Assembly (NCBI GenBank): GCA_023263235.1
Contig: JALQXE010000078.1
Coordinates: 1 to 21,862 of the forward strand
DNA length: 21,862 bases
From: Sediminibacterium sp.
GTDB taxonomy: Bacteria > Bacteroidota > Bacteroidia > Chitinophagales > Chitinophagaceae
Reading direction: 5' to 3'
Below the pieces are notes generated by a model that was not told where the DNA came from, searched no databases, and worked only from the letters and a program-made list of their open reading frames with translations. Positions 1-7,940 of the stretch are shown in pieces (positions within the stretch are counted from its first letter, which is position 1; each line of letters begins with the position of its first letter). The position numbers and the translations under genes were made by a program.

Positions 1-1337
1 AGCTTCGTGGTGGTGCCGGTTTATTTCAAGGTGCACCTCCTTTTGTATGGATTTCAAACCAAGCGTCTAACTCAGGTATGGCATTATTTGGATCTTTCAC
101 CAACAACGCACCTAATGGTAACGTGTTTAGTCCAGATGTTAACGCTTATCGCCCAGCTGCTACTGCTAGTTTAAGTAAATCTTATTCAATTAACGTAACA
201 GACCCTAATTATAAATTCCCACAAGTATTAAAATCTACTTTAGCTGCGGATAAAAAATTAGGAAAAGGTTGGACTTTAACTGCTGAAGGAACTTATACGA
301 AGCAATTTAATGCATCTGTTTTCCAAAATATTGCATTACCTGGTACTGGTTTAATTTTATTATCTGATGGTCGTTACAGATTCCCTTACCGTTCTTCTTA
401 TCCATTTGGTGGTTCTCAAATGGGCGGTACAGCTGTTGCAACTGCTAATAACCCAACAATTGGTAACGCTATTTACATGACCAATTCTAGTGCTGGTTAT
501 GCTTGGACAGGAACATTACAAATTCAAAAAATTACAAGAAGCTTTATCTTAACTGCAGCTTACACTCGTCAAGAAGCGAAAGATGCTGCTGTGAGTGGTT
601 CTACTGCAAATACAATGTGGGGTTCTAAAGTTGTTTCTGATAATCCAAATAATTTTACAATTGGTAATTCTAACAACTACATGCCTCACAGAATTATTGG
701 TAGTGTTGTATACAAAAAAGAATTTATCAAAGATCAGTTAACTTCGGTTGCTTTAGTATATGAGGGCGCGCCTAACTATGCTACTTCTTACTATGTACAA
801 GGTGACTTGAACAATGATGGTATTACTTTCAACGATGCGATGTTCGTTCCAAAGGATCCTTCTCAAATTAGATTGATTAACGCTGCTGCAACAAGTGGTG
901 TTGCTGATACAAGATCTCAAACTGAATTGTGGAATCAATTAGATAATTTCATCAGAAACAATCCTTATTTATCTACTCGTCGTGGTCAATTCGCAGAAAG
1001 AAACGCATACGTATTGCCTTGGACTCATAAGTTAGACTTAAACTTTACGCAAGATGTTAAGTTTACAGTGGGCAAAAACAAGCATACTTTACGTTTCACT
1101 GCTGATATCTATAACTTCACTAACTTGTTGAACAAAGATTGGGGTGTGTTCTATATTCCAACTACAACAACTCCGTTGGTATTCTCTAAGATTGATACAG
1201 ATGGAAAAACTCCAGTGTACACATTCCCTTACTTAGATGGTGTTAATAAAGTTCCTTTCTCAAGAGCTTACAGACCAAGTCCAAGTTTAGGTTCTCGTTA
1301 CCAAATTCAATTGGGTGTTAGATACCTGTTTAACTAG
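1..1337 (+). CDS. Oar-like TonB-dependent outer-membrane receptor, C-terminal part (5' truncated by window)
   Basis: The reading frame is open from base 3 to the TAG at 1335-1337, so about 444 residues of the C-terminal part are visible and the plug, signal peptide and start lie outside the window. The first visible residues, RGGAGLFQGAPPFVWISNQ, match the barrel-entry region usual in large OmpA-related (Oar) TonB-dependent receptors with an N-terminal carboxypeptidase-like domain. The rest alternates aromatic and polar residues as beta-barrel strands do, and the chain ends in YQIQLGVRYLFN, a typical barrel C-terminus with a penultimate aromatic residue. Such receptors sit in the outer membrane and take up a ligand using TonB energy; the ligand cannot be inferred. 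The internal Met at 78 is not a start, because coding sequence runs through it. The gene is closed by the hairpin at 1361-1389. Confidence 0.88.
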   Translation, partial: LRGGAGLFQGAPPFVWISNQASNSGMALFGSFTNNAPNGNVFSPDVNAYRPAATASLSKSYSINVTDPNYKFPQVLKSTLAADKKLGKGWTLTAEGTYTKQFNASVFQNIALPGTGLILLSDGRYRFPYRSSYPFGGSQMGGTAVATANNPTIGNAIYMTNSSAGYAWTGTLQIQKITRSFILTAAYTRQEAKDAAVSGSTANTMWGSKVVSDNPNNFTIGNSNNYMPHRIIGSVVYKKEFIKDQLTSVALVYEGAPNYATSYYVQGDLNNDGITFNDAMFVPKDPSQIRLINAAATSGVADTRSQTELWNQLDNFIRNNPYLSTRRGQFAERNAYVLPWTHKLDLNFTQDVKFTVGKNKHTLRFTADIYNFTNLLNKDWGVFYIPTTTTPLVFSKIDTDGKTPVYTFPYLDGVNKVPFSRAYRPSPSLGSRYQIQLGVRYLFN

Positions 1338-1360
1338 TATTTAATATTCTAATGATATAA

Positions 1361-1389
1361 AAAAGCCCTACCAATTGGTAGGGCTTTTT
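1361..1389. terminator. Bidirectional rho-independent terminator
   Basis: A perfect 12-bp stem, AAAAGCCCTACC (1361-1372) with GGTAGGGCTTTT (1377-1388), closes on an AATT loop. It is flanked by A-runs on the left and T-runs on the right, so it can terminate from both sides. It sits between the convergent receptor gene and the DUF1080 gene, 24 bases after the receptor stop and 24 bases after the other stop. Confidence 0.9.
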
Positions 1390-1412
1390 GTTTTAGGAGA
1401 GTTCTAGTAATG

Positions 1413-3401
1413 CTATAGCGTTTTAATGCGCATATTTTTAAATCTTACAATATCGCCATGACCAAGGAAACCAATATGACCTGTTTTATTGAATAAGCCA
1501 GGATGTTGGTTATGATCCATTGTGCCATTTTTTGAAGCAATCGCATAATCGCCATCAAGTATTACAGTGCCGTTTAAAGTAACTTTTATTTTAGTACCCT
1601 TTACCATAATCTCTTCGCTATTCCATTCGCCTGTGGGGTTTAAATAACCTCTTTTTGCCGGAATCACACCATATACTGAACCATGATGTTGATAGGGTTG
1701 GATCTCTGCATATTTAGGATGCTCGCCATCCAATACCTGCACTTCCATACCCACATAAGCAGCATCCCCTTCTAATGGAGTGTGCACCCCAATTCCGTTA
1801 TTAGCGCCCGGTGTTAATTGAAATTCGAAACGATAGATAAAATCACTATACTCATTTTTAGTATATAAATTACCACCGGAGCCTTTTTCAGGATTAACAA
1901 CAAGTGCACCTTCTTGAATTAAATATGCCGCTTTGTTGCCTGTCCAATCGTTTAAGTTGGTTCCATCAAATAACAATGTAAAACCATCTTTTAATTCCTG
2001 TTCATTTAATATAATCGCTTCATTTGATGGCAATTCTCTTAAATAAATATTACGGTAAGATACAAAAGTGCCATGCGCTTGTAATTCAATTTGTTCTTTT
2101 ACAAACAAGGGTAAGGTTCTATTCCAATAATTTTCCAAAGTAATATTATCTGTAACTAAAACTCCATTTAAATACACGGTTACTTTATCTCCTCTCATAA
2201 TAATATGAAAATTGTTCCACTCTCCAATTGCATTATCAGCAACCACCAATGGTTTGCTTACATTTTTTTGATTGTTGTATAATCCACCTGAACCTACTTG
2301 AGCGCCCACTTCTCTTCTACTCGTATCCCAAATTTGAACCTGCGGTGTACCACGTAAATAAATTCCAGCATCGCCCTTGGATTGAATTTTCCAGTCAATA
2401 AACATTTCAATGTCACCATATAATTTTTCAGTAGCTAAATTCTCTCCATGCAAGTTTCCTTTGTAATTGAGCAATCCATCTTTCACTTCCCAGTCCTCCT
2501 TCATTTTAATGTCTGCCTTTATTTGTGCGGCTTGTAGTGCCGTATCGCTCATTTTTGATCTAGCAATTGGATTGCCTACCAATCCCTTCCATCCTGTTAA
2601 ATCTTTTCCATTAAATAAACTAACAAATCCATAGTCGTAAGGCATCTTCTTTAAATGTGCAATTAAAGCGGGAACTAAAGTTGCGCTGTCTTCACCATGA
2701 ATTAGAGGTAAAGCATTTTCTAAAATATTTCTAACTTCTGTTCCACGAATAGTAACATCGTTTAATGCAATCTTTGCTAAAGTGTTTGCTACCGTTGTTG
2801 CTAGCGATTGATCTTGTAAAAATTTTGCGACAAACATAAAGCTAGTTATCCCCGAAATTTTACTTGCTTCCCAAATAATATTTTTCTTTTGAATTGGGTT
2901 AGTTGCTTTTTCTAATTGTTTTTGCAAATACAATAAATGTTGAACAGGATTTAAATGGGTCTTAGTAAATGTCTTGCCAGGTCCTTCCTCCCATTTAGGT
3001 TGCACTAATTGAAGCCTATTATTAACATAATCCTCTTTACTTAATAATTTTAATTCTTCTTGAAATAAAATTTTAGCATACTCCGATTTAGCCTTTTTTA
3101 ATTGTTTTGACAATATTGCACTGAAAGTATTTTTGTTATTAATATCTAGAGAAGCCTTATTAACATAGGCGTGAAGTGCGTAAGTGAATTTCACTTTCTG
3201 TGCGCTATCTTCTACTAATTTAAAAAAGCCAGTCCAATCTGATTTCCCCCACTTTTCCATACTTTCCAATGCGGCATTCACATTGCTCACTTGTTCATAG
3301 GGAAATACACTAATTACTTCTTTAGGGGTAAGTTGTGCGCTTGCATTTTGTATGCATCCGAAAATAGAAAATATAAAAACGGGTAGTATAAATTTTTTCA
3401 T
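1413..3401 (-). CDS. Exported tandem DUF1080 protein (3-keto-disaccharide hydrolase family)
   Basis: The 662-residue product starts at the ATG at 3401; the frame is open 13 codons further, but those are Lys-rich and precede a good signal peptide (MKKFILPVFIFSIFGC, ending ASAQ at about residue 23). Cys16 could alternatively be a lipidation site. Residues about 24-255 are helical and Lys/Leu-rich, possibly HEAT-like. Two DUF1080 (concanavalin-like) domains follow: residues about 258-457, opening with FVSLFNGKDLTGWKG, and about 470-662, opening with FTLLFDGTNLNDWTG. Each opening FxG-DL/NL-xxW motif is the family hallmark. DUF1080 members are described as 3-keto-disaccharide hydrolases acting with a sugar 3-dehydrogenase. 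The gene lies 19 bases downstream of a Gfo/Idh/MocA oxidoreductase in the same direction, which fits that pairing. Activity of either copy is inferred, not shown. Confidence 0.85.
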   Translation of the reverse strand: MKKFILPVFIFSIFGCIQNASAQLTPKEVISVFPYEQVSNVNAALESMEKWGKSDWTGFFKLVEDSAQKVKFTYALHAYVNKASLDINNKNTFSAILSKQLKKAKSEYAKILFQEELKLLSKEDYVNNRLQLVQPKWEEGPGKTFTKTHLNPVQHLLYLQKQLEKATNPIQKKNIIWEASKISGITSFMFVAKFLQDQSLATTVANTLAKIALNDVTIRGTEVRNILENALPLIHGEDSATLVPALIAHLKKMPYDYGFVSLFNGKDLTGWKGLVGNPIARSKMSDTALQAAQIKADIKMKEDWEVKDGLLNYKGNLHGENLATEKLYGDIEMFIDWKIQSKGDAGIYLRGTPQVQIWDTSRREVGAQVGSGGLYNNQKNVSKPLVVADNAIGEWNNFHIIMRGDKVTVYLNGVLVTDNITLENYWNRTLPLFVKEQIELQAHGTFVSYRNIYLRELPSNEAIILNEQELKDGFTLLFDGTNLNDWTGNKAAYLIQEGALVVNPEKGSGGNLYTKNEYSDFIYRFEFQLTPGANNGIGVHTPLEGDAAYVGMEVQVLDGEHPKYAEIQPYQHHGSVYGVIPAKRGYLNPTGEWNSEEIMVKGTKIKVTLNGTVILDGDYAIASKNGTMDHNQHPGLFNKTGHIGFLGHGDIVRFKNMRIKTL

Positions 3402-3420
3402 TTTTTTCTTTTTTGAATTT

Positions 3421-4689
3421 TTAAATTGTCCAAGGACCACGCATGGGTGGATTAATTAAATAATTTGCTTCCGTATCATTTATGAAAATTTCATTCACAG
3501 GATCAAAATTTAAAGTTCGTCCAAGTTGCAATGCAATTTTTCCAATGTTAATTAATGTACAAGACTTGAAACCATTTCTTTCATTAAGGGCAAAAGGAGT
3601 TCTATACTTTACGCTATCTAAAAAATTAGTAACCTGTGGAGCAGGATCAGGCATCATGGCTAGTTTTTCTTTTAAATTTGGAATGGTGCTTTTGAAACCT
3701 GCAAATAACTTACCATTGGGTCCTTCTATGTAGGCGGCATCTGGATCCATTGCTTCTCCGTCTAAAATAATTTTACAACCATCCGCATAAGTGTAGGTAA
3801 TTTTTCTAAATGTGCCGCAAGCATCAGGATGTTGCTGTTCGGCATCCACCTCTACTTTGATGGGACTAGTTTCATCCTTTCCTAAAAAATATTGAATAGG
3901 ATCTAAATAATGTTGTCCCATATCACCCAAGCCACCACCATCATAATCCCAATATCCTCTAAAAGTTTGATGAGTACGGTGTGCGTTGTAAGGCTTATAG
4001 GGAGCGGGTCCTAGCCAACGATCATAATCTAATTGTTCTGGCACAGCTTGTGTTTCCAAATTGGTTTTTCCCACCCAGTAAAATTTCCAATCGAATCCTG
4101 TTGTTTTACTAACGGTTACAGTTAATGGCCAACCGAGTAGTCCGCTCTCCACTAATTTTTTGATGGGTTTAACCGTAGTCTTCATTCCATAGAAATTATC
4201 TTCAAAACGAAACCAGGTATTTAACCTAAACATGCGACCATATTGCGCAACAGCTTCTCTCACTATTTTACCTTCCCCAATAGTCCTTGTCATTGGTTTT
4301 TCACACCAAATATCCTTACCTGCTTTTGCGGCATCTACAGCCATAATGCCATGCCAGTGCGGTGGTGTAGCAATATGTACAATATCAACTTCTGGTAAAT
4401 TCACAAGTTCTCTATGATCATGAAATGTTTTTACACCTCCTCCAATTTTATCGGCAACTTCCTTTAAATGTATTTTATCTACATCACAAATAGCAACTAC
4501 TCTTGTACCTGCATAAGGGATATGTCCTCTACCCATCCCCCCAACACCAATAATTCCCTTTGTGAGTTGATCACTGGGTGCTAAAAATCCACGCCCTAAT
4601 ACATGTCTAGGCACAATGGAAAACCCTGCTAAAAGCGTTGCAGTACTTTTTATAAATTTTCGTCTACTATTGTTTTTTGCATTCATCAT
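3421..4689 (-). CDS. Tat-exported Gfo/Idh/MocA family oxidoreductase
   Basis: The 422-residue protein begins with a twin-arginine signal, SRRKFIKSTATLLAG (RR at residues 9-10), as is usual for periplasmic members of this family in Bacteroidota. An N-terminal Rossmann fold follows, with the nucleotide loop GVGGMG at 48-53 and VVAICDVD at 64-71. The family's EKP motif is E130-K131-P132 (in WCEKPM), and GDMGQHYLDP near 255-264 carries the conserved substrate-site histidine. Family members are NAD(P)-dependent sugar or polyol dehydrogenases. With a DUF1080 gene directly downstream, a role oxidising a glycoside at C3 is plausible. Two adjacent ATGs (4689 and 4686) could both serve as start, and no clear ribosome-binding site distinguishes them. 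It is first gene of a two-gene minus-strand unit. Confidence 0.88.
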   Translation of the reverse strand: MMNAKNNSRRKFIKSTATLLAGFSIVPRHVLGRGFLAPSDQLTKGIIGVGGMGRGHIPYAGTRVVAICDVDKIHLKEVADKIGGGVKTFHDHRELVNLPEVDIVHIATPPHWHGIMAVDAAKAGKDIWCEKPMTRTIGEGKIVREAVAQYGRMFRLNTWFRFEDNFYGMKTTVKPIKKLVESGLLGWPLTVTVSKTTGFDWKFYWVGKTNLETQAVPEQLDYDRWLGPAPYKPYNAHRTHQTFRGYWDYDGGGLGDMGQHYLDPIQYFLGKDETSPIKVEVDAEQQHPDACGTFRKITYTYADGCKIILDGEAMDPDAAYIEGPNGKLFAGFKSTIPNLKEKLAMMPDPAPQVTNFLDSVKYRTPFALNERNGFKSCTLINIGKIALQLGRTLNFDPVNEIFINDTEANYLINPPMRGPWTI

Positions 4690-4749
4690 AAATGAAGTAT
4701 TAAATGTGGTTTAAATTTTTATGCCTCCTTAAATTTATTCATTTTAGTT

Positions 4750-4784
4750 TACATTTGATAAGCCTCTTGTGGCTATCAAATAAA
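4750..4784. promoter_or_regulatory. Divergent promoter region with inverted repeat overlapping -7 elements
   Basis: TACATTTG at 4750-4757 is an exact match to the Bacteroidota -7 consensus TAnnTTTG, pointing to the transporter gene at 4796. It overlaps the left arm of an inverted repeat: ATTTGATA-A-GCC (4753-4764), spacer TCTTGT, GGC-TATCAAAT (4771-4781), with one bulged base. On the minus strand the right arm gives TTTATTTG (4784-4777), one mismatch from the same consensus and pointing to the oxidoreductase gene. No convincing -33 TTG is seen upstream of either. A repressor bound to this palindrome would cover both start regions. The regulator is unknown; a metal-responsive one is a guess from the downstream transporter. 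Confidence 0.45.
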
Positions 4785-4795
4785 ATCTACTATTT

Positions 4796-5500
4796 ATGAG
4801 TCAAATACATCTGCATTTAGAAGAACACATGCAAAGCAGTGATTTATTAACTGATATTGTGATTGGAATGAGTGACGGCTTAACGGTTCCCTTTGCATTG
4901 GCAGCTGGTTTAAGTGGTGCAGTGGAAGGACATGTTAATCTTATTTGGATTGCAGGTATCGCCGAAGTTGCTGCCGGTAGCATTGCGATGGGATTGGGAG
5001 GCTATTTAGCAGGTAAAACCGAACAAGATCATTACCAAAGTGAATTGAAAAAGGAATATTGGGAATTAACCCATAAACGAGAGGTTGAAATTCAAGAAGT
5101 TAGGGATGTATTCTTGGGTTGGGGACTTTCCAAGGAAACAGCCGAAGAAGCTACGCAGGAAATTATTAAAGATGATAAAAGATGGGTTGAATTTATGATG
5201 AAATTTGAACTAGGATTAGAAGCACCCGATCCTAAGCGCGCGCGCAAAAGTGCTTTAAATATAGGATTTAGTTATATCGTTGGAGGATTGATCCCATTAA
5301 CCCCTTATTTTTTTGTTGAGGACTCGATTAAAGGCTTAGAGATTTCAGCGATTATTACGCTAGCTTGTTTATTTATATTTGGATACTTTAAAAGTAAATT
5401 AACGGGTATCCATCCTTGGTGGGGCGGATTAAAAGTAATGTTAATTGGTGCAACTGCTGCCGCAACTGCATTTTCAATTGCTAAACTTATTCAAGCCTAA
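4796..5500 (+). CDS. VIT1/CCC1 family Fe(II)/Mn(II) transporter
   Basis: The 234-residue product matches the VIT1/CCC1 family at full length. Two hydrophobic segments, LTDIVIGMSDGLTVPFALAA (residues 18-37) and about 48-72 (with AGSIAMGLGGYLAGK), hold the family's typical opening. A charged cytosolic stretch at about 75-150 is rich in Glu and Lys (EVEIQEVRD, EEATQEI), where characterised relatives bind metal. Three more membrane segments follow at about 152-172, 182-197 and 209-230, making five in all. Members move Fe2+ or Mn2+ out of the cytosol, usually by proton exchange, and protect against metal excess; which metal is used here is unknown. It is transcribed alone, divergent from the oxidoreductase gene and convergent with the gene ending at 5508. 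Control by the inverted repeat at 4750-4784 is likely. Confidence 0.88.
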   Translation: MSQIHLHLEEHMQSSDLLTDIVIGMSDGLTVPFALAAGLSGAVEGHVNLIWIAGIAEVAAGSIAMGLGGYLAGKTEQDHYQSELKKEYWELTHKREVEIQEVRDVFLGWGLSKETAEEATQEIIKDDKRWVEFMMKFELGLEAPDPKRARKSALNIGFSYIVGGLIPLTPYFFVEDSIKGLEISAIITLACLFIFGYFKSKLTGIHPWWGGLKVMLIGATAAATAFSIAKLIQA

Positions 5501-5520
5501 AAGAAAATTAATTCTTTTTT
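5499..5520. terminator. Weak AT-rich hairpin between convergent genes
   Basis: AAAAGAA (5499-5505) and TTCTTTT (5512-5518) can pair around an AATTAA loop, followed by a T-run on the plus strand. It overlaps the end of the transporter gene and the end of the minus-strand gene, which are only 7 bases apart. There is little GC in the stem, so its strength is doubtful. Confidence 0.3.
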
Positions 5521-6254
5521 TCTTTTGTAGCATTATATAAATATAAAAAGTCTGTGAAATCTTTTTCCGATTTCATTTTAGATTTATTTTCTTTCAATAA
5601 TATTTCAAAAGCTGGGTCATTAAGGAATGCTTGTTGTATACTTTTCTTATTTAAATCTTCTAAAGGAATTATTTTTCCTTCGTTGTAGATTGCATAATTT
5701 TTTTTACTATAAAAACTACTAATACTTTTTCCTTGAATAGGATCATAAGGGCTTGTTTTTACATATTGTTTTTGTAATAAAATTAATTGATACAAACCTC
5801 CATTTAATACTCTATAATAGCCAGTTCCATTGCCACTTGTATGATTCATGAGCTTCGCAAAACTTGCAATAGGCTGTGTTAAATTATTTTTGTTTAAAAA
5901 AACCAATCTAACAATTCCCTGATTTTCCACCGCTAATTCAACTCCCAGGCTATTTACATAGTGGATCTCATCGGTATATAAATTTAATTTCGCTTGATTA
6001 ATTTTTGCTTTAGAACCATTGTTAAAATAGATGATGGCTGGGTTCCAGTTATCGTCCCAATAAGGGGAACCCTGTATGTCTGCATAACCCACTAGTTCAC
6101 TTTTACCATGAGCAATATTCGATGGATCATATACCCTTATATTACCATCCACATCTCTTACATCCATATTTAATTGCTGTGCTTGTAATGATATGGCTAA
6201 TGAAAACAAAATGAATGTTCCAGCAATTTTTAATCTTGAATGTTTTTTCTTCAT
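5508..6254 (-). CDS. Exported protein of unknown function
   Basis: I do not recognise this 248-residue protein. It starts with a clear Sec signal peptide (Lys/Arg-rich start, then IAGTFILFSLAISLQAQ, cleavage near residue 25). The mature part opens with QLNMDVRDVDGNIRVYD and has alternating short beta-like stretches (AIIYFNNGSKAKINQAKLNLYTD, GIVRLVFLNKNN), then a Lys-rich, probably helical C-terminus (ILLKENKSKMKSEKDF and onward to NATKEKKN). No membrane segment is visible beyond the signal. A periplasmic or surface location is likely. It lies 18 bases downstream of the D-aminoacylase-family gene in the same direction, so the two are probably co-transcribed. It ends 7 bases from the convergent transporter gene. 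No catalytic motif stands out; a beta-rich accessory protein is the most that can be said. Confidence 0.7.
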   Translation of the reverse strand: MKKKHSRLKIAGTFILFSLAISLQAQQLNMDVRDVDGNIRVYDPSNIAHGKSELVGYADIQGSPYWDDNWNPAIIYFNNGSKAKINQAKLNLYTDEIHYVNSLGVELAVENQGIVRLVFLNKNNLTQPIASFAKLMNHTSGNGTGYYRVLNGGLYQLILLQKQYVKTSPYDPIQGKSISSFYSKKNYAIYNEGKIIPLEDLNKKSIQQAFLNDPAFEILLKENKSKMKSEKDFTDFLYLYNATKEKKN

Positions 6255-6272
6255 AAAAATATTTTGTTAAAG

Positions 6273-7838
6273 CTAACTTTTTATTCTGATGGCTACTCCT
6301 TTTCTAGTGCCATTATGTGTACCATTTTCAACAGTCATTGCACCATTAACAAACACATATTTGAATCCTTTTGAAAATTGATGTGGATTTTCGAAAGTTG
6401 CCATATCGGTAACTTCTTTTTCATCAAATACAACCATGTCTGCAAAAAATCCTTCTTTAATAATACCTCTCTCTTTTATATTAAATTTATTTGCAGGCAA
6501 TGAAGTCATTCTTCTAATGGCTTCTTCTAAGGACATTACCTTTTCTTCTCTAACATATTTACCAAGCACTCTTGCATTGGTTCCGTAGGCTCTTGGATGC
6601 GGTCTGCTTTGACCCATAACTGCAATACCAGCATCACTTGCAGCCATGTTAAAAGGGTAGGCCATAATATTTTTCACGTCATTGTCATTCATACCATGAT
6701 AAACCATTTGTGCACCACCCGCTTCCATCATTTGCACAATAGTTTCCGCCTCCTGTTGTGCATTGTCTTTATTTCCCCTTAACATATTTATTTGACGAAT
6801 GTTTTTACCATTATAACTTGTATCCGCTTTAAAGTTGGCTACAAAAGCATAATCAAAATGTTTTAAGCCTCTAACTTTAATAATATTTTCACTATGGGCT
6901 TTTACTTTTGCACGAATTATTGGATTTTTTAATCTTGCTAAAATGGAGTCCTGTCCATCTGCTAATACCCAATCAGGTAATAATATACCAAGGTTGGTAC
7001 TACTTGCAGTATATGGATATTGATCAATGGTAACCTCAATACCATTCTTTCTTGCATTTTGAATTAAACCAATAGTTTCATTACTTCTTCCCCAATTATT
7101 TTGACCATTCACTTTAAAGTGAGAAATTTCTACAGGTAATTTTGCCTGCCTTCCAATTTCAATGGCTTCCTTTACTGCTTCCGCTACTTTGTCTTCTTCG
7201 TTTCGAATATGTGAAGCGTATACACCACCGTTTTGCGCCACTACTTTAGCCAGTGCAACAACTTCTTCGGTAGGTGCGTAAGTGCCAGGTATATAAATTA
7301 ATCCAGTGGACATGCCAACGGCACCTGCTTTCATTGCTTTATCGGCAATGGCTTCCATTTCTTTTAACTCCTGCGTAGTGGCATGACGATTTGCGGTGCC
7401 CATTACTTGTTTACGAATATTATTGTGTCCCATTAATGCAGCTACATTGATGGAAACACCTAATGAGTCAATAAAGTCAAAATATGTTTTCATGTCATCG
7501 GCTGAACCTCCACAATTCCCTGTGATTACCGATGTAACACCATCGTATATAAAGTTAGTAGCCAAGGGATTCTTTGACTCACCTCCTTCAATGTGTGCAT
7601 GAACATCAATAAATCCTGGTGCTATAATTAAGCCCGTTGCATCTATTTCTTTTTTCCCTTTCCAATTGCTTAAATTTCCAATAGCAGCAATTTTATTATT
7701 AATAATGGCAACGTCTTTTATTTGCCATTGATTGCCTGTGCCGTCTATAAGCTTTCCATTGCGAACAATATAATCTGCTTGCTGGGCAAATAAATACTGA
7801 CTCATAAAAGCAGCTAAAATTAAAAATGTACATTTCAT
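6273..7838 (-). CDS. Exported N-acyl-D-amino-acid deacylase (D-aminoacylase) family amidohydrolase
   Basis: The product is 521 residues from the ATG at 7838. The frame is open 34 codons further upstream, but the start at 7838 gives a clean signal peptide (MKCTFLILAAFMSQYLFAQ). After an N-terminal small beta domain (DYIVRNGKLIDGTG) comes an amidohydrolase barrel with all expected metal and catalytic residues: HAH at His80 and His82 (in GFIDVHAHI), Cys109 (GNCGGS), His210 (SHIRNEED), His240 (ISHFK) and Asp402 (AASDAG). In characterised D-aminoacylases these positions hold zinc and activate water to hydrolyse N-acyl-D-amino acids; related members act on D-glutamate or dipeptide-like substrates. 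Location is predicted periplasmic. It heads a two-gene unit with the unknown exported protein and faces the serine hydrolase gene across 102 bases. A second, degenerate paralogue lies at 10667-12337. Confidence 0.9.
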   Translation of the reverse strand: MKCTFLILAAFMSQYLFAQQADYIVRNGKLIDGTGNQWQIKDVAIINNKIAAIGNLSNWKGKKEIDATGLIIAPGFIDVHAHIEGGESKNPLATNFIYDGVTSVITGNCGGSADDMKTYFDFIDSLGVSINVAALMGHNNIRKQVMGTANRHATTQELKEMEAIADKAMKAGAVGMSTGLIYIPGTYAPTEEVVALAKVVAQNGGVYASHIRNEEDKVAEAVKEAIEIGRQAKLPVEISHFKVNGQNNWGRSNETIGLIQNARKNGIEVTIDQYPYTASSTNLGILLPDWVLADGQDSILARLKNPIIRAKVKAHSENIIKVRGLKHFDYAFVANFKADTSYNGKNIRQINMLRGNKDNAQQEAETIVQMMEAGGAQMVYHGMNDNDVKNIMAYPFNMAASDAGIAVMGQSRPHPRAYGTNARVLGKYVREEKVMSLEEAIRRMTSLPANKFNIKERGIIKEGFFADMVVFDEKEVTDMATFENPHQFSKGFKYVFVNGAMTVENGTHNGTRKGVAIRIKS

Positions 7839-7940
7839 AAAAAATAGTTGTTTCCTAAATTTACAAAACCTTATTATATATTCAAAATAAAGGATTACAG
7901 CTACGAATAAAATTGTAATTTCAGTATTCAAACCTTGCAT
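7839..7940. promoter_or_regulatory. Divergent intergenic region, promoters presumed
   Basis: These 102 AT-rich bases separate the diverging amidohydrolase and serine hydrolase genes and must hold both promoters unless they are transcribed from further away. I find no exact TAnnTTTG on either strand. Near matches are TAAAATTG at 7908-7915 on the plus strand and TAAATTTA around 7863-7856 on the minus strand. No inverted repeat stands out. Confidence 0.35.

Noticed and set aside
7839..7940. 34-codon N-terminal extension of the D-aminoacylase-family gene to 7940
   Set aside because: The extension fills the whole divergent promoter region and lacks secretion-signal form; the ATG at 7838 begins a clean signal peptide.
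7935..7940. TTG start two codons before the serine hydrolase ATG
   Set aside because: The ATG at 7941 directly starts a typical signal peptide.
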